Shown: piece after piece, positions 25,811-35,751 of the stretch | Layout of the letters: the number at the start of each line of letters is the position of its first letter | How positions within the stretch are numbered: the first letter of the stretch is position 1 | Made by a program: the position numbers and the translations under genes | Source: Desulforhabdus amnigena | GTDB lineage: Bacteria > Desulfobacterota > Syntrophobacteria > Syntrophobacterales > Syntrophobacteraceae | NCBI RefSeq assembly: GCF_027925305.1 | Contig: NZ_BSDR01000001.1 | Coordinates: 3,486,001 to 3,550,000 of the forward strand | Direction of reading: 5' to 3' | Length of the DNA: 64,000 bases | Notes under the pieces: model-generated | What the model was told of the DNA's origin: nothing | Databases searched by the model: none | Seen by the model: only the letters and a program-made list of their open reading frames with translations

Positions 25811-26637
25811 TGGGACACCTCCTCTACGACCAATTCAGGCCAGACGAGTTCCCTGAGCTTGGCTTCGACGAAATGTTTCAACGTCTGATTGGATGCCTGG
25901 CAGGAGGCGCATGCTCCCCTCGTGGCCACCAGGACCCGGTTTCCCACCACATCGATGAGTTCGATATCCCCACCATCGAGCTTCAGGGAGGGCCTGATCT
26001 CACGTTCAATGGTTTCTTCGATCCTCTTGATCTTTTGAATATTGGAAAGTTTGGGTCTTTCGGGCGGTTTCGTGGAGAGTTCTCCACGGACCCGGTCGAT
26101 GATCTCCTGAATGGCTCCATGGCAGTTTCCGCACCCTCCACCCGCCTTGGTGAAGTTGGTCACATCTTCCAGCGTAGCCAGGTTGTTTTCTCTTATGGCC
26201 CGTTCAATCTCGAGATCTGTCACTCCAAAGCATTCACAAACGATCTTCCCTTCGGTCTCCTTGGGAACAGTGCCCTTATAGATGGCGATGGCTTTTTCCA
26301 ATGCTTCACGTCCCATCACGGAACAGTGCATTTTTTCTTGAGGCAGGCCTCCCAGGTAGTTGGCAATATCCTGGTTGGTCACCTTTTCGGCCTCCTCCAG
26401 GGTCATACCCTTGATCATCTCCGTGAGAGCCGAAGACGTGGCGATGGCGCTGGCGCACCCGAAGGTTTTAAATTTGACTTCCTTGATTCTTTTGTTTTCA
26501 TCCAGCTTGAAGCTCAGTTTGAGCGCATCTCCGCACGCTATGGAACCGACTTCCGCTACCGCATCGGCATCCTCTACTTCACCCACGTTTCGAGGATGCA
26601 GAAAGTGGTCTTTCACCTTATCCGTATATTCCCACAT
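25807..26637 (-). CDS. nifU: Fe-S scaffold NifU (three-domain)
   Basis: 276 residues. The N-terminal IscU-like scaffold (about 1-125) has the three cluster cysteines in SIACGDALK, KTFGCASAIA and KMHCSVMG. The middle [2Fe-2S] BFD-like domain has CECFGVTD and GGGCGNCH (about 134-170). The C-terminal Nfu domain has the CASC pair in RGACASCQASN (about 245-250). It assembles transient Fe-S clusters with sulfur from NifS. First gene of the operon; its upstream 800 bp holds only repeats, so the promoter is probably within about 150 bp. No nitrogenase genes are in the window; this type also serves as housekeeping in anaerobic deltaproteobacteria. Confidence 0.95.
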   Translation of the reverse strand: MWEYTDKVKDHFLHPRNVGEVEDADAVAEVGSIACGDALKLSFKLDENKRIKEVKFKTFGCASAIATSSALTEMIKGMTLEEAEKVTNQDIANYLGGLPQEKMHCSVMGREALEKAIAIYKGTVPKETEGKIVCECFGVTDLEIERAIRENNLATLEDVTNFTKAGGGCGNCHGAIQEIIDRVRGELSTKPPERPKLSNIQKIKRIEETIEREIRPSLKLDGGDIELIDVVGNRVLVATRGACASCQASNQTLKHFVEAKLRELVWPELVVEEVSQ

Positions 26638-26990
26638 GATTGAACTCCTGAATTGTTCTTCTGATAAGTCATTTCCTCATTTCCTCATATTCGAAATGAG
26701 ACTTAAAATTCTTCCAAACCATTACAGTAAGATGGTGAACTTCAGGACCTTCATGAAGTATCACCATTTGGCGAACGCTTTATTCATTCGCTTTGTAAAA
26801 ATGCTGTAATGTCAGTTCAACTAACATATTAATTACAGGCGAACCCTATGACCAGAGGGGGGCGACCATTGATGCGTTGGCCGGCTTTTGGGGAACGGAG
26901 AGTACGTTCTCTCATCTATGGAGATATTGGCCTGTTCCAGCGGGTCAAGGTATTGCATCGGGCCGATTTCGATTGGTGCTGAAATCATTT

Positions 26991-27124
26991 AGAAATTATC
27001 TGAAAATTCGCTCATACCGTCACCCTGGCGGAAGCCAGAGTTCAGCTCTATCGGGAATGCTTGGATTCCGGTTTTCACCGGAATGACGATCAAGAATATT
27101 CGGACCGTTTTGAGATAGTTTCTT
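26991..27124. repeat. Family A inverted-repeat element, second full copy
   Basis: About 134 bp, ends AAATTATCTGAAAA and TTTTGAGATAGTTT; more than 80 per cent alike by eye to 4091-4220 and in the same orientation. Confidence 0.75.
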
Positions 27125-27146
27125 AGAGGCTATCGCGAATAAGAGC

Positions 27147-27251
27147 CTATCCGAAAACCTACCTCGGCAGTGGACACCCCCCTTGCCCCCCCCTCGAGGG
27201 GGGGCCAAGGGGGGTGTCGCAAAGTCCACAGGTGGTTTCCGGATAGGTACT
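27147..27251. repeat. Long nested inverted-repeat element
   Basis: Outer arms GCCTATCCGAAAACC and GGTTTCCGGATAGG (one change). The inner arms form a nearly perfect hairpin of C and G runs, GACACCCCCCTTG against CCAAGGGGGGTGTC, with CTCGAG at the centre. It looks like a MITE or REP-type element. It would be a strong block to transcription in either direction. Confidence 0.65.
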
Positions 27252-28022
27252 AAAAACCGCTCCCAGAAGGAATTCCAATATTTTCGATCCTTATCGTGAT
27301 AAGGCCTATTATCCTCCACCTGGGGCTGGAATGAAGCGGGAGGGAACACGACCATGCCCGGATATGGCCGGGCATGGTCCATGTAAAGTTTGGCTAGGAG
27401 GTTTCCCGGAAATTGTCGGAACCGGGGTGCACAGGGTTTCACCTGTCGTTCTTATACTTTCTTGTCTTCAGGGAGATCTCCTTCCACCTCTCCTTCTCCA
27501 TCCTGGAAGCACTCTTCTGCGCGCGCTGGGAGAGATAATGGAGCTCGCGCTTCATTTTGAGATAACTTTCGAATCGGTCGGAAGGGAGCTTTCCGGAGCG
27601 GATAGCTTCCTGCACCATGCATCCCGGCTCGTGCTGATGGCTGCAATCGGAAAAGCGACACTCCCGGCTCCAGGCTTCAATTTCCGGGAATACCGCGTCG
27701 ATTCCACCATCGTCATTGGGAAAAGCGATTTCGCGAATGCCGGGGTTGTCTATGATCATTCCGCCTCCCGGAAGCCTGATGAGGTCCCTGGAGGTGGTGG
27801 TGTGAACTCCTTTACCGTGGCTTTCGCTCACCTGTTTCGTGGTCTGCCTGGCTTCTCCCGTCATGCGGTTTACAAGCGTGGACTTTCCCACACCGGAAGA
27901 TCCGACCAGGGCGACAGTTTTTCCGGGTGCCAGATACCTTTCCAGGGCTTCGAGCCCGACGGAATCTCTTGCTGAGAGGAGATGGACGGGCACGCCGACG
28001 GCTGCCGATTCCACTTCTTCTA

Positions 28023-28831
28023 GGTTCTGTTGACATTTCACCTCAACCAGATGAGAGCTGCGACAAAGCCAAGAAAGCCCAAGAAGCTTCTGTCGAGCTT
28101 GTCGAATCTGGAGAAGATGCGTCTGAAATGTTTGATCTTGCTCATAAAGCACTCGATCAGATGTCGTTCGCGGTAGCGGCATTGGTCGTATTCACGGGGC
28201 TCTTTGCGATTGGACCGGGGTGGAATCACAGCAGTAGCTCCAGATTGGGTGATCGCCTGGACGAAGGCATCCGAATCATAGCCCTTGTCTCCCAGTGCAT
28301 GAGCGAAGGTGAAACCCTCGATAAGAGCCGGTCCCTGTTCGATGTCACTCTTCTGACCGGGAGTGAGAATGAACCTCAGGGGATTTCCCAAGCCATCTAC
28401 CGCTACGTGGATCTTGGTGGAAAAACCTCCTCGGCTGCGCCCGAGAGCCTGTGTCTCTTGTCCACCGGATCTTTTGAGGGCTCCGGCAGCACAGGGATGG
28501 GCACGAACAATGGTGCTGTCAAACATGAAGTTCTCCATATCGGGATCATCTATGAAATGCTCGTGCATTCTGGAGAAGATACCCTTGTTACACCAGCGGG
28601 CGAATCGTTTATAGACACTGTTCCAGTTACCGAATTTCTCCGGGAGCAGTCTCCACTGAGCACCACTTCGTGTAATCCAAAGGAGTGCCTCAATGAAAAG
28701 ACGGCAATCACCTTCTTCTCCTACGTAAACATCCACACAGGAGCGAAGGAATTGGAGGATCTTCAACCATGTTTCATCTTGTAGTAGTGCTGTTGACATC
28801 TGTTAATTAGAACCCAAATGTCAACAGAACC
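28023..28831 (-). mobile_element. IS5-family insertion sequence, 809 bp
   Basis: Terminal inverted repeats GGTTCTGTTGACATTT (28023-28038) and AAATGTCAACAGAACC (28816-28831). Direct TA duplications flank it at 28021-28022 and 28832-28833. It carries a single transposase gene. A TA target repeat and a size near 800 bp fit the IS5 superfamily (IS427/IS1031-like groups). The intact ends and intact transposase suggest a recent insertion. Confidence 0.93.
28038..28799 (-). CDS. IS5-family transposase (DDE type)
   Basis: 253 residues in one uninterrupted frame. The N-terminal helix-turn-helix-like region has [25 protein letters not shown], typical of IS5-family proteins. DDE residues are seen in [11 protein letters not shown] (first Asp), [10 protein letters not shown] (second Asp) and [16 protein letters not shown] (Glu). 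It catalyses excision and insertion of the surrounding element. It is transcribed in the same direction as the disrupted rsgA and could use its transcript. The stop lies within the left inverted repeat. Confidence 0.93.
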   Translation of the reverse strand: MSTALLQDETWLKILQFLRSCVDVYVGEEGDCRLFIEALLWITRSGAQWRLLPEKFGNWNSVYKRFARWCNKGIFSRMHEHFIDDPDMENFMFDSTIVRAHPCAAGALKRSGGQETQALGRSRGGFSTKIHVAVDGLGNPLRFILTPGQKSDIEQGPALIEGFTFAHALGDKGYDSDAFVQAITQSGATAVIPPRSNRKEPREYDQCRYRERHLIECFMSKIKHFRRIFSRFDKLDRSFLGFLGFVAALIWLR

Positions 28832-29332
28832 TAGGAACCTTTCCACATCCGGGTGGAGATCGGCCTTGTTGAGAAGAACAACCGGCGAGCATCCGCTATT
28901 GTAGACAAGCGCCAGGTATCTTTCGATACGCCGGATATTGTAGTCCCGATCCAGCCCGCTTACGATGAATACGGTATCTATATTGGCTGCGATCACTTGC
29001 TCTTCCACGGATAGGGTCACCAGCTTCCCCCGGTTTCCCGAAGCGCCGCGCGACAAGGCGTTTCTGCGTGGCAGCACTCCGGTTATGACGTTCTCCCTCA
29101 CGGTCACCCAGTCCCCGGCGGCGGGAAAGAGGGCTCCAGTGCTGGAGTCATGAAGGAGACGTCCCGAGACGGTCACCTGGTACTCGTCATTGCCATCGAA
29201 TACGATAAAACTGCTCCTCCTCACTCCGGTCACCCTGACAGGTCTGTGAGCCCTGTTGGCTGACTTTTCGAGGTTCTTTGCGAAAAATTCATTCCAACCC
29301 ATATCTTCGAGTGTGATGTTGTTCCTCTCCAT

Positions 29333-30062
29333 CGCTTTTTGTTCCTTCCGTATGCAAATCGATTCCTCCATCGCTTGGGACTCCCCAAAAGCCATGATTC
29401 CCTTTGGGTCGGGATCTTTTTCCTCGCGACATGGATTGCCTGCGATGCAGCATGCATCGATGCTCCGGGACCATGGTTCCGACCGCAACGGGTCGGCGAC
29501 CGGTGGCCCGCGAGGGGGCTATCCCTTTTTCTCGGGGGGAGGGGGAGCCTGCCTGGCTTTATGTAAATTGAGCTCTTGGGCGGATTGTCTGCTGGACCGG
29601 CGAGGGTACTGCCTTGGTGGAGGGCTTCGGGAGAGAAGCCCCACCACTCGGCGGCGGAGGCCGAAGCATCAAGGAGCAGATAAAGGAATGCCTCGAACCG
29701 GGCTGAACCGGACTGAAGCGGAAAAACGAAAGCTCATTTCCCTATCTGGAAGCAACCGCATCTCATCCGCGGAGGCAGAAAGGAAAAGTGCAGGGGCGGA
29801 TCAGGGAAAAAAGCAAGACTACACGCAATCCGCTGTCTGGTGAAAGCGGATGCACTCCTGCCGTCCTTGCGGGCTGGATGGAAAACGTGCTCTTCTCGCT
29901 ACGAAAGCATCGGCAATCAGCCGCTCTGCGAATATCCTTCGCCAGCAGCAGTGATCACAAGCTCCATACGTGTGGTGGTCATAAAAATCTCCTTTGTTTT
30001 CTGTCCTGTTTTGCTTCGACATTCCTGTTTGTCAAGAGTGTGGGTGTGACCCCACCTGACAC
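29333..30062. other. Intergenic region, no recognised gene or RNA
   Basis: 730 bp between rsgA and yifB. GC-rich with a hairpin GGAGGGCTTC / GAGAAGCCCC near 29617-29641. A 21-codon minus-strand frame (29917-29982) has a good RBS (AAAGGAGAT) but no recognisable product. I see no tRNA or known riboswitch. Confidence 0.45.
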
Positions 30063-31589
30063 TCAAAACAGCCGGCGGTCGAGGGACCTGTATTGCACTG
30101 CTTCGAGGAGATGGTGCGGGGCGATGGCTCCCTCCCCTGCCAGGTCCGCTATGGTTCGAGCTACCTTGAGTATGCGGTGGTAGGCGCGTGCACTGAGCCC
30201 CAGTTGTTCGATGGCATGTTCCAGCAGCTTCTGTCCTTCGCCGTCCAGGTGACAGTATTTTTTGATATGCCGGGGCTTCATGAGGGAATTGGAATAAATC
30301 GATTCTTTGGCGAAGCGATCCAGTTGAAGTTTTCTGGCTTGAATGACCCGTTCGCGAATGGTGGCCGAGTTTTCCACCGGCTGGGTGGATTGAAGGTCCT
30401 TGTAACGCACGGCGGGCACTTCGATATGGAGGTCGATGCGGTCCAGGATGGGGCCGGAGATGCGTCCCCTGTAACGCTGAACGAGATTGGGAGAACAGGT
30501 GCAGGGGCGGTTCGAATCGCCGGAGTAGCCGCAGGGACAGGGATTCATGGCGGCGACGAGCATGAACCGTGCCGGATAAGTCAGGGACATGGCTGCCCGT
30601 GCGATGGTCACCTGCCCGTCTTCCAGGGGCTGGCGCAGGAGGTCCAGAATGTTGCGCCGAAATTCTGGAAATTCATCCAGAAAAAGGACGCCGTTGTGTG
30701 CCAGGCTCACTTCCCCTGGACGCGGAATGTGCCCTCCCCCAATGAGGCCTGCATCGGATATGGTGTGATGGGGTGAACGAAAAGGACGCTGCACCATGAG
30801 GGGTTGATTGTGGAGCAGGCCGGCGACGCTGAATATTTTTGAGGTTTCAAGCGCCTCTTCGAAACTCAAGAGAGGCAGTATCCCCGGGAGGCGCTGTGCA
30901 AGCATGGTCTTTCCGGCTCCCGGCGGACCGATCATGAGAACATTGTGTCCCCCCGCAGCGGCGACTTCCAAACCCCGCTTGGTATGTTCCTGCCCTTTCA
31001 CCTCTTCAAAATCCATTTCGTTGAGCATTTCAAAATTCCAGATTTCTCCGGGAGCCAGCCGAAGGGGTTGGAGATCGGACTGGCCGTTCAGGAAGCTCAC
31101 GACTTCCGAAAGGTGGTTTACAGGATATATGGAGAGCTCTTCCGTTACAGACGCTTCCGGTGCATTGCTGGCGGGAAGGAGCATCTTACGGTATCCGCTG
31201 TTGCGGGCCTGAATGGCCATGGGCAGACTGCCTGTGACAGGTTTGATGCGTCCGTCCAAAGAGAGTTCTCCCACCAGAATCACTTCTTCGGATTTGCCCG
31301 GTTTGATCATACCCATGGCGGCCAGTATCCCTGCTGCAATGGGCAGATCGAAACCGGCTCCCTCCTTTTTCAGGTGTGCCGGGGCAAGATTTACTGTGAT
31401 CCGCTCAGCGGGAAAAGGATACCCGCTGTTTTGAAGAGCGGTTTTGACCCTGTCCTTGCTTTCCCGGACAATGTTATCTGGAAGGCCCACAGTGGCGAAG
31501 GCAGGCAGACCGGGCGATAGATCCACTTCCACTTCCACGAGGATGGCGTCGATCCCTAACAGGCTGCATGTGTAGGTTTTTGAAATCAT
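30063..31589 (-). CDS. yifB: YifB/ComM-family AAA+ ATPase (Mg-chelatase-like)
   Basis: 508 residues. The N-terminal Lon-protease-like fold (about 1-170) includes [21 protein letters not shown] and [22 protein letters not shown]. The AAA+ Mg-chelatase-type domain (about 190-395) has Walker A GPPGAGKT, Walker [11 protein letters not shown] and a cysteine-rich insert [17 protein letters not shown]-terminal helical domain follows. ComM in naturally competent bacteria is a branch-migration helicase for integration of DNA; the role in non-competent species is less clear. Monocistronic. Confidence 0.93.
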   Translation of the reverse strand: MISKTYTCSLLGIDAILVEVEVDLSPGLPAFATVGLPDNIVRESKDRVKTALQNSGYPFPAERITVNLAPAHLKKEGAGFDLPIAAGILAAMGMIKPGKSEEVILVGELSLDGRIKPVTGSLPMAIQARNSGYRKMLLPASNAPEASVTEELSIYPVNHLSEVVSFLNGQSDLQPLRLAPGEIWNFEMLNEMDFEEVKGQEHTKRGLEVAAAGGHNVLMIGPPGAGKTMLAQRLPGILPLLSFEEALETSKIFSVAGLLHNQPLMVQRPFRSPHHTISDAGLIGGGHIPRPGEVSLAHNGVLFLDEFPEFRRNILDLLRQPLEDGQVTIARAAMSLTYPARFMLVAAMNPCPCGYSGDSNRPCTCSPNLVQRYRGRISGPILDRIDLHIEVPAVRYKDLQSTQPVENSATIRERVIQARKLQLDRFAKESIYSNSLMKPRHIKKYCHLDGEGQKLLEHAIEQLGLSARAYHRILKVARTIADLAGEGAIAPHHLLEAVQYRSLDRRLF

Positions 31590-31831
31590 TTTTGAGATGA
31601 ACTCTTTCGCTGAAATGCTGTTGCGGCGGGTTTGTATCTTGTTTTATGGGTTGAGCATCCTTAAAATACATCACCCTGTTGTGTTAGATGATAATGTTTA
31701 TTGATTCGAAATTTCGCGAGGACATTTTCTCGATGCGTTAGATGTTGAGTGTGATCTTTTATGGTATTTTTTTATAGGGTTTTTAATATTTTTCGAGTCA
31801 CCGGGCGAGTCCTCGGACAGATAGATTGATT

Positions 31832-32467
31832 ATGAAATGCTATTATAAAATACTTGGCATATCCCATCGAGCAAGCGAGGAGGAGATCAAGAAGGCTTTC
31901 AGGATGTTGGCCATGCGGTGGCATCCGGACCGAAATCCTCATGAATCTCACGCGGCTCAAAACTTCAGAAAAGCCCTCGATGCTTACGAAGTGCTCATAA
32001 ACCCTTCAACGCGTAAGCAGTACGATAAATTACGCGGGTACAACAAGTCAAGGAGGAATGCTCCTCATCAGCCCCTGGAGAGGGGGGAGGGAAAAAGCGA
32101 TTCTTTTACGGAAGTCTTTCAGGGTGCTTTCGGTATTGAATGGGGTGAAAAGAAAGAATGCCGCGAAAAAGACTTGCGATTTGACCTTCAAATCTCTAAA
32201 AGTGCTGCAGCATGTGGCATGTTTGAAGAAATATTCTTCCAGAGACTTGTTTTCTGCAACGAATGCTTTGGAAACGGGCGAAAAGTTCCTCTAGCGAGCT
32301 GTCAAGAATGCAAGGGAACGGGAGAGCGGGAAGAGATGTGTTCTTTGCGCATTTGGATTCCCCCGGGAAGTGAAGAAGGGACAAGGATTCGAATCCGTGG
32401 AGTTGGAGACAGGGAGATTCCTGGAAGAGCCGCAGGAGACTTGATCGTAGTGATTTACGTAATATGA
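31832..32467 (+). CDS. Short DnaJ-like co-chaperone
   Basis: 211 residues. The J-domain (about 1-65) begins CYYKILGISHRASEEEIKKAF and has the HPD triad in MRWHPDRNPHE, needed to stimulate DnaK. A linker follows, then only two CxxCxGxG zinc repeats (CNECFGNG and CQECKGTG) instead of four, giving at most one zinc site. A short C-terminal piece resembles the start of the peptide-binding domain (IWIPPGSEEGTRIRIRGVGD) and stops early. It is about half the length of DnaJ, so it is a specialised or reduced co-chaperone. Start at ATG 31832; a TTG two codons upstream is possible. The RBS is weak. Confidence 0.85.
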   Translation: MKCYYKILGISHRASEEEIKKAFRMLAMRWHPDRNPHESHAAQNFRKALDAYEVLINPSTRKQYDKLRGYNKSRRNAPHQPLERGEGKSDSFTEVFQGAFGIEWGEKKECREKDLRFDLQISKSAAACGMFEEIFFQRLVFCNECFGNGRKVPLASCQECKGTGEREEMCSLRIWIPPGSEEGTRIRIRGVGDREIPGRAAGDLIVVIYVI

Positions 32468-32521
32468 GACGAGTGCGTGCCGGGATGGCGAATCTAAAGT
32501 ATCTGAACGAAAATTTCTTAA

Positions 32522-32776
32522 CATTTTCAAACCGTCATACCGGCGAAAGCCGGTATCCAGGGAATGTACCGTGTGGCTGGATTCCGGCTAAAAGCATGCC
32601 AGAATGACGTAACCTGCAACTATCAAGAATATTGAATAAATTCTGGTCAGATACTTGATGCGACATTGTCACATTAACCACGGAGATACAGAGGGCACGG
32701 AGAAAGACCTTCAAATGAAATCTCTGTGTTCCCCGTGTCGCCGTGGTTGTATGAAACCTGACAATGTCGAGTTAAA
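32522..32776. repeat. Dispersed repeats, families B and C side by side
   Basis: Family B copy at about 32525-32615 (ACCGTCATACCGGCG..., GGATTCCGGCTAAAAGCATG) and family C copy at about 32670-32776 (ACCACGGAGATACAGAGG ... CCGTGTCGCCGTGGTTGT). Both closely match 5770-5990, where the order is reversed. Confidence 0.65.
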
Positions 32777-32792
32777 TCCAAAGGAGACAAAT

Positions 32793-33281
32793 ATGCCGGG
32801 CGGTGAGGGGGAATTCACGCATATCGATTCGCAGGGACGACTGCGGATGGTGGATGTGAGCGAGAAGGAGGAGAGCTGGCGAGAGGGCAGGGCAGAGTGT
32901 TCCGTCAAGGTATCTCCTGAAACTTTACGGCGCATTCTCGATGGCAGCCTCCCCAAAGGAAATGTGTTCGAGGCGGCGCGATTGGCCGGGATAATGGCTG
33001 CCAAAAGGACTTGGGAGCTCATTCCTCTCTGTCATCCTTTACAACTGACAGGCATTGACGTCGATTTTTTCGCGGACAGGGTTGCCAATGAAATACGGAT
33101 TCAGGCACGCGCCAAGACACGGGATCGGACGGGGGTTGAGATGGAAGCTCTGGTCGCCGTGACCCATGCTGCGCTGACGATCTACGACATGTGCAAGGCC
33201 ATCGATCGTGGCATGGAAATTCAAAATGTTCGGCTGACATACAAAAGCGGCGGAAAGAGCGGAACTTATGAAAGGTCGTAA
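32793..33281 (+). CDS. moaC: Cyclic pyranopterin monophosphate synthase MoaC
   Basis: 162 residues. Second enzyme of molybdopterin synthesis, converting the MoaA product to cyclic pyranopterin monophosphate. Family motifs: FTHIDSQGRLRMVDVSEK at the start, AGIMAAKRTWELIPLCHPLQLT in the middle, and DRTGVEMEALVAVTHAALTIYDMCKA near the end (active-site Asp and Lys). The start at 32793 is set by AAAGGAGA 7 nt upstream; the open frame extends further up into a repeat. No other moa gene is adjacent. Confidence 0.95.
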   Translation: MPGGEGEFTHIDSQGRLRMVDVSEKEESWREGRAECSVKVSPETLRRILDGSLPKGNVFEAARLAGIMAAKRTWELIPLCHPLQLTGIDVDFFADRVANEIRIQARAKTRDRTGVEMEALVAVTHAALTIYDMCKAIDRGMEIQNVRLTYKSGGKSGTYERS

Positions 33282-33362
33282 GTCTCGATTTTTGCTTTAC
33301 TCTTTTCCTCGAGTGTGTTAGCGAAAAACGTTTTATAAATAACCATTCAGGGGGCAATGTAT

Positions 33363-33725
33363 ATGGATAAGGAGACACAGGCGTACTTCAAAGAGGTATT
33401 GATCAAACGACTGGATGAACTCTATGCTGAAGCGGAAAGAACCGTTGCGGGGATGACTGATGCGGAAGAAACATTTCCAGATCCGACGGATCGCGCCACT
33501 CTTGAGTCCGACAGAAATTTTATGCTCCGTATTCGTGACCGGGAGCGAAAGTTGATTCTAAAGATTCGTGAAGCCTTACAGCGTATTGACGACGGCAGCT
33601 TTGGCATTTGTGAGTCTTGTGGCGACGAGATTGGCAGGGAACGCCTGGAGGCTCGTCCGGTGACCACTTTGTGCATTGAATGCAAGAGAAAACAAGAAGC
33701 CGGAGAGCGGGCCAGAGGTGCTTGA
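33363..33725 (+). CDS. DksA/TraR-type zinc-finger protein
   Basis: 120 residues. Coiled-coil N-terminal half with an acidic tip (MTDAEETFPDPTDRATLES; DksA proteins carry acidic residues here) and a C-terminal C4 zinc finger CESCG...LCIEC. It likely binds the RNA polymerase secondary channel and adjusts transcription with ppGpp. Shorter than E. coli DksA (151). ATG 33363 is preferred to the one at 33357 because GGGGG lies at better spacing. The 190 nt to birA contain no further gene. Confidence 0.9.
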   Translation: MDKETQAYFKEVLIKRLDELYAEAERTVAGMTDAEETFPDPTDRATLESDRNFMLRIRDRERKLILKIREALQRIDDGSFGICESCGDEIGRERLEARPVTTLCIECKRKQEAGERARGA

Positions 33726-33916
33726 CTTCCGCGAATTCACCATCCGCGGCCAGTTCGATGAAAAAACTTTTTCAAAAGTCCCGGAGAGGGGATCGATGAA
33801 CCCTTTTGGACCGGTCCCTTATCCGAAATCCTCTCCCATAGGGTCATTTCTTTTCTGCGGCTTCGTGACAAAATGATTTCCGGCCCGAATCTTTTGTCAA
33901 AAATCCTTTCTTTGAT

Positions 33917-34912
33917 TCAGTAGTTTCCTTCCACCTGCATCACATCCCCCACCCAAATCACTTCTTCTTTTCCTGCATCTGTGAGGAGCTTGAGCGCTCC
34001 ATCGGAATTGAATCCTGAAACCTTTCCCGAAATTTCTTCCCTGGCGGTGTGCACTTTTACCGCTTTCCCCAGAATGGCGGAGTATTGTTCCAGGGCGGGC
34101 ACCAAGGATTCAAAGCCTCTTTTCACGAAACGATCGTGTTCCGTTTCAAACGCTTGCAGAAAAGAGAGAAGCAGTTCCTGCCGTTTGATGGGGCGTCCCC
34201 GTTCAATGGCCAGGGATGTTCCTGGATACCGGAAGGAGGCTTCAAGTTGTTCTTTTTTGTAGTTCACATTCATTCCAATCCCTACCACCAGAAAACGGGT
34301 GTAGTCCTGGTCGGACTGCATTTCAGTCAGTATCCCTGCCGTTTTTTTACCATGAATGAGAACATCGTTAGGCCACTTGATGGCTGCCGGAATATCGTAT
34401 TCCTTTCGCAAAGTCTTCACGAGGGCGAGGGCGGCCACCAAGTTCGATTGGGAAGCCTCACGCACGGGTAAGGGGGTTCTCAGAAGGATGGAAAGATAGA
34501 TTCCGCTGCGTGGAGCAGAGAGCCACGGGCGTTTGAGGCGGCCTCGGCCCTGAGTCTGTTCTTCGGCCACGGCTACCGTGCCGTGAGGAGCTCCTTGCGC
34601 GGCCAGATGGAGCGCCTCATCGTTGGTGGAGCCGATTTGGGGGAAGTAGTAGTAAGGCTTTCCAAGCCATGAGGTGGTGAGGTGGGGTACGATTTCTTCC
34701 GGAATGAGAAGATCGGGCGTGGCGAGAAGGCGATAACCTTCCTTGGGGTGACTCTCGATCTCATAGCCGATGGATCTCAAGTTTTGAATCTGTTTCCATA
34801 TGCCCGTTCGCGTGAGCCCCAATTGAGAGGCCAAAAGGGTTCCAGAGAGGTAGCCGTCTTTTTCTTTGAGCAACCTCAGAATTTGCAGGTGAGTCGGTTC
34901 AGGGGATGACAT
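33917..34912 (-). CDS. birA: Biotin operon repressor / biotin-protein ligase
   Basis: 331 residues from ATG 34912 (AAAGGAAAA about 10 nt upstream). The N-terminal winged helix (about 1-65; YLSGTLLASQLGLTRTGIWKQIQNLRSIGYEI) marks the bifunctional repressor type. The ligase domain has the biotinyl-AMP loop GRGRLKRPW near 120 and KWPNDVLIHGKK near 180, then a C-terminal SH3-like domain. It attaches biotin to carboxylase carrier domains and can repress biotin genes. Last gene of a minus-strand run from parA; 26 nt after cobS. Confidence 0.94.
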   Translation of the reverse strand: MSSPEPTHLQILRLLKEKDGYLSGTLLASQLGLTRTGIWKQIQNLRSIGYEIESHPKEGYRLLATPDLLIPEEIVPHLTTSWLGKPYYYFPQIGSTNDEALHLAAQGAPHGTVAVAEEQTQGRGRLKRPWLSAPRSGIYLSILLRTPLPVREASQSNLVAALALVKTLRKEYDIPAAIKWPNDVLIHGKKTAGILTEMQSDQDYTRFLVVGIGMNVNYKKEQLEASFRYPGTSLAIERGRPIKRQELLLSFLQAFETEHDRFVKRGFESLVPALEQYSAILGKAVKVHTAREEISGKVSGFNSDGALKLLTDAGKEEVIWVGDVMQVEGNY

Positions 34913-34938
34913 GTTCAATGTTTTCCTTTCAAGAGATG

Positions 34939-35688
34939 CTATGAGGCCAGGCATGCTGCTGCGGAAAAGAGCAGGATTTCGGTAAGTTCGTTGGTGGCTC
35001 CGAGAACGTCGCCCGTAACTCCGCCGAGGGTTTTGAGCGTAAATCGGCGTATGGCCAGGACGGTCAAAACCGTGAGGGCTGCATAGAGGAGAAAAAATCT
35101 GGGGCTGAGCAGGATGGAAAGAGCCAGTGCTATGCCGCATGCAGTGTATAGATGCTTGCTGTTCATGTGTTGGAGAAAGAGCTTTCCCAGCCCTTCGCCG
35201 CTTCTTGCAGAGGGGCTTTTGTATGCGGTGAGCACCATGGCTGTTCTGCTCAGAGCCGGAATGAGAAGGATGGGAGACCAGGCATTGTGAGAAACGAGAG
35301 AGCAAATGGCACTCACTTTAAACAGCAGAGCCAGCATGAGAGCAATGGCTCCAAAAGCGCCTATGCGACTGTCCTTCATGATTTCCAGGCGTCGTTCTTT
35401 AGTGTATCCGCCGCCAATGCCGTCGGCGAGGTCGGCAAGGCCGTCCAGGTGAAGGGCCCGGGTGAGCGCGGCCAGAAGGGTGGTGATCCAAACGGCGAGA
35501 AGGAGGGGTGGGGCAAAGGACGCAAGAGGGTAGGCGACAGAGAGGATGGTGCCGCCAAGGACGATTCCCACCAGGGGGAAGAAGGAAAAAGTGGCGGCGA
35601 GGTCTTCTGCTGTAACGATATCGGATGTAGGACGTGGTAGGCGGAAGACCGTCAGAAAAGAGAGTGCCGTGGGGAAATGATTTCGCAT
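34939..35688 (-). CDS. cobS: Adenosylcobinamide-GDP ribazoletransferase CobS
   Basis: 249 residues, several membrane segments. It joins alpha-ribazole (phosphate) to adenosylcobinamide-GDP, the last step of the nucleotide loop of B12. Family motifs: FLTVFRLPRP at the start, and ALHLDGLADLADGIGGG followed by RRLEIMKDSRIGAFGAIAL, carrying the conserved aspartates. Inner membrane. Next to cobU (64 nt), so nucleotide-loop assembly or corrinoid salvage is encoded here. Confidence 0.95.
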   Translation of the reverse strand: MRNHFPTALSFLTVFRLPRPTSDIVTAEDLAATFSFFPLVGIVLGGTILSVAYPLASFAPPLLLAVWITTLLAALTRALHLDGLADLADGIGGGYTKERRLEIMKDSRIGAFGAIALMLALLFKVSAICSLVSHNAWSPILLIPALSRTAMVLTAYKSPSARSGEGLGKLFLQHMNSKHLYTACGIALALSILLSPRFFLLYAALTVLTVLAIRRFTLKTLGGVTGDVLGATNELTEILLFSAAACLAS

Positions 35689-35751
35689 GGAGATGTCTTT
35701 CCGTTGGTATCTGAATGCATGAGTGGATCCTCGGAGAGGGGAATACGCTTT

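Larger units (their letters stand above)
26638..27438. other. Intergenic region rich in inverted repeats
   Basis: No gene supported over 800 bp. It contains a family A element (26991-27124), a long GC-rich hairpin element (27147-27251) and a hairpin ACCATGCCCGG / CCGGGCATGGT (27351-27378). The left part should hold the nifU promoter. Confidence 0.55.
27439..29332 (-). pseudogene. rsgA: rsgA (ribosome small subunit GTPase) interrupted by an IS
   Basis: Two halves of one gene. The 5' half (29332-28832) encodes an OB-fold and the G4 motif NKAD. The 3' half (28022-27439) encodes G1 GSSGVGKS, G3 DNPG and the zinc motif CRFSDCSHQHEPGC. RsgA is a circularly permuted GTPase (G4 before G1) that helps late 30S maturation. 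Removing 28023-28831 and one TA rejoins the frame exactly as ...DVERFLEEVESAAV..., giving about 360 residues. ATG 29332 has GGAAGGA about 10 nt upstream. As it stands, the GTPase domain is broken, and no other copy is visible in the window. The 3' half retains the nucleotide-binding core but has no obvious start. Confidence 0.93.

Noticed and set aside
29917..29982. 21-codon minus-strand frame with a good RBS upstream of yifB
   Set aside because: Too short to judge and no recognisable product; perhaps the start of a lost gene.
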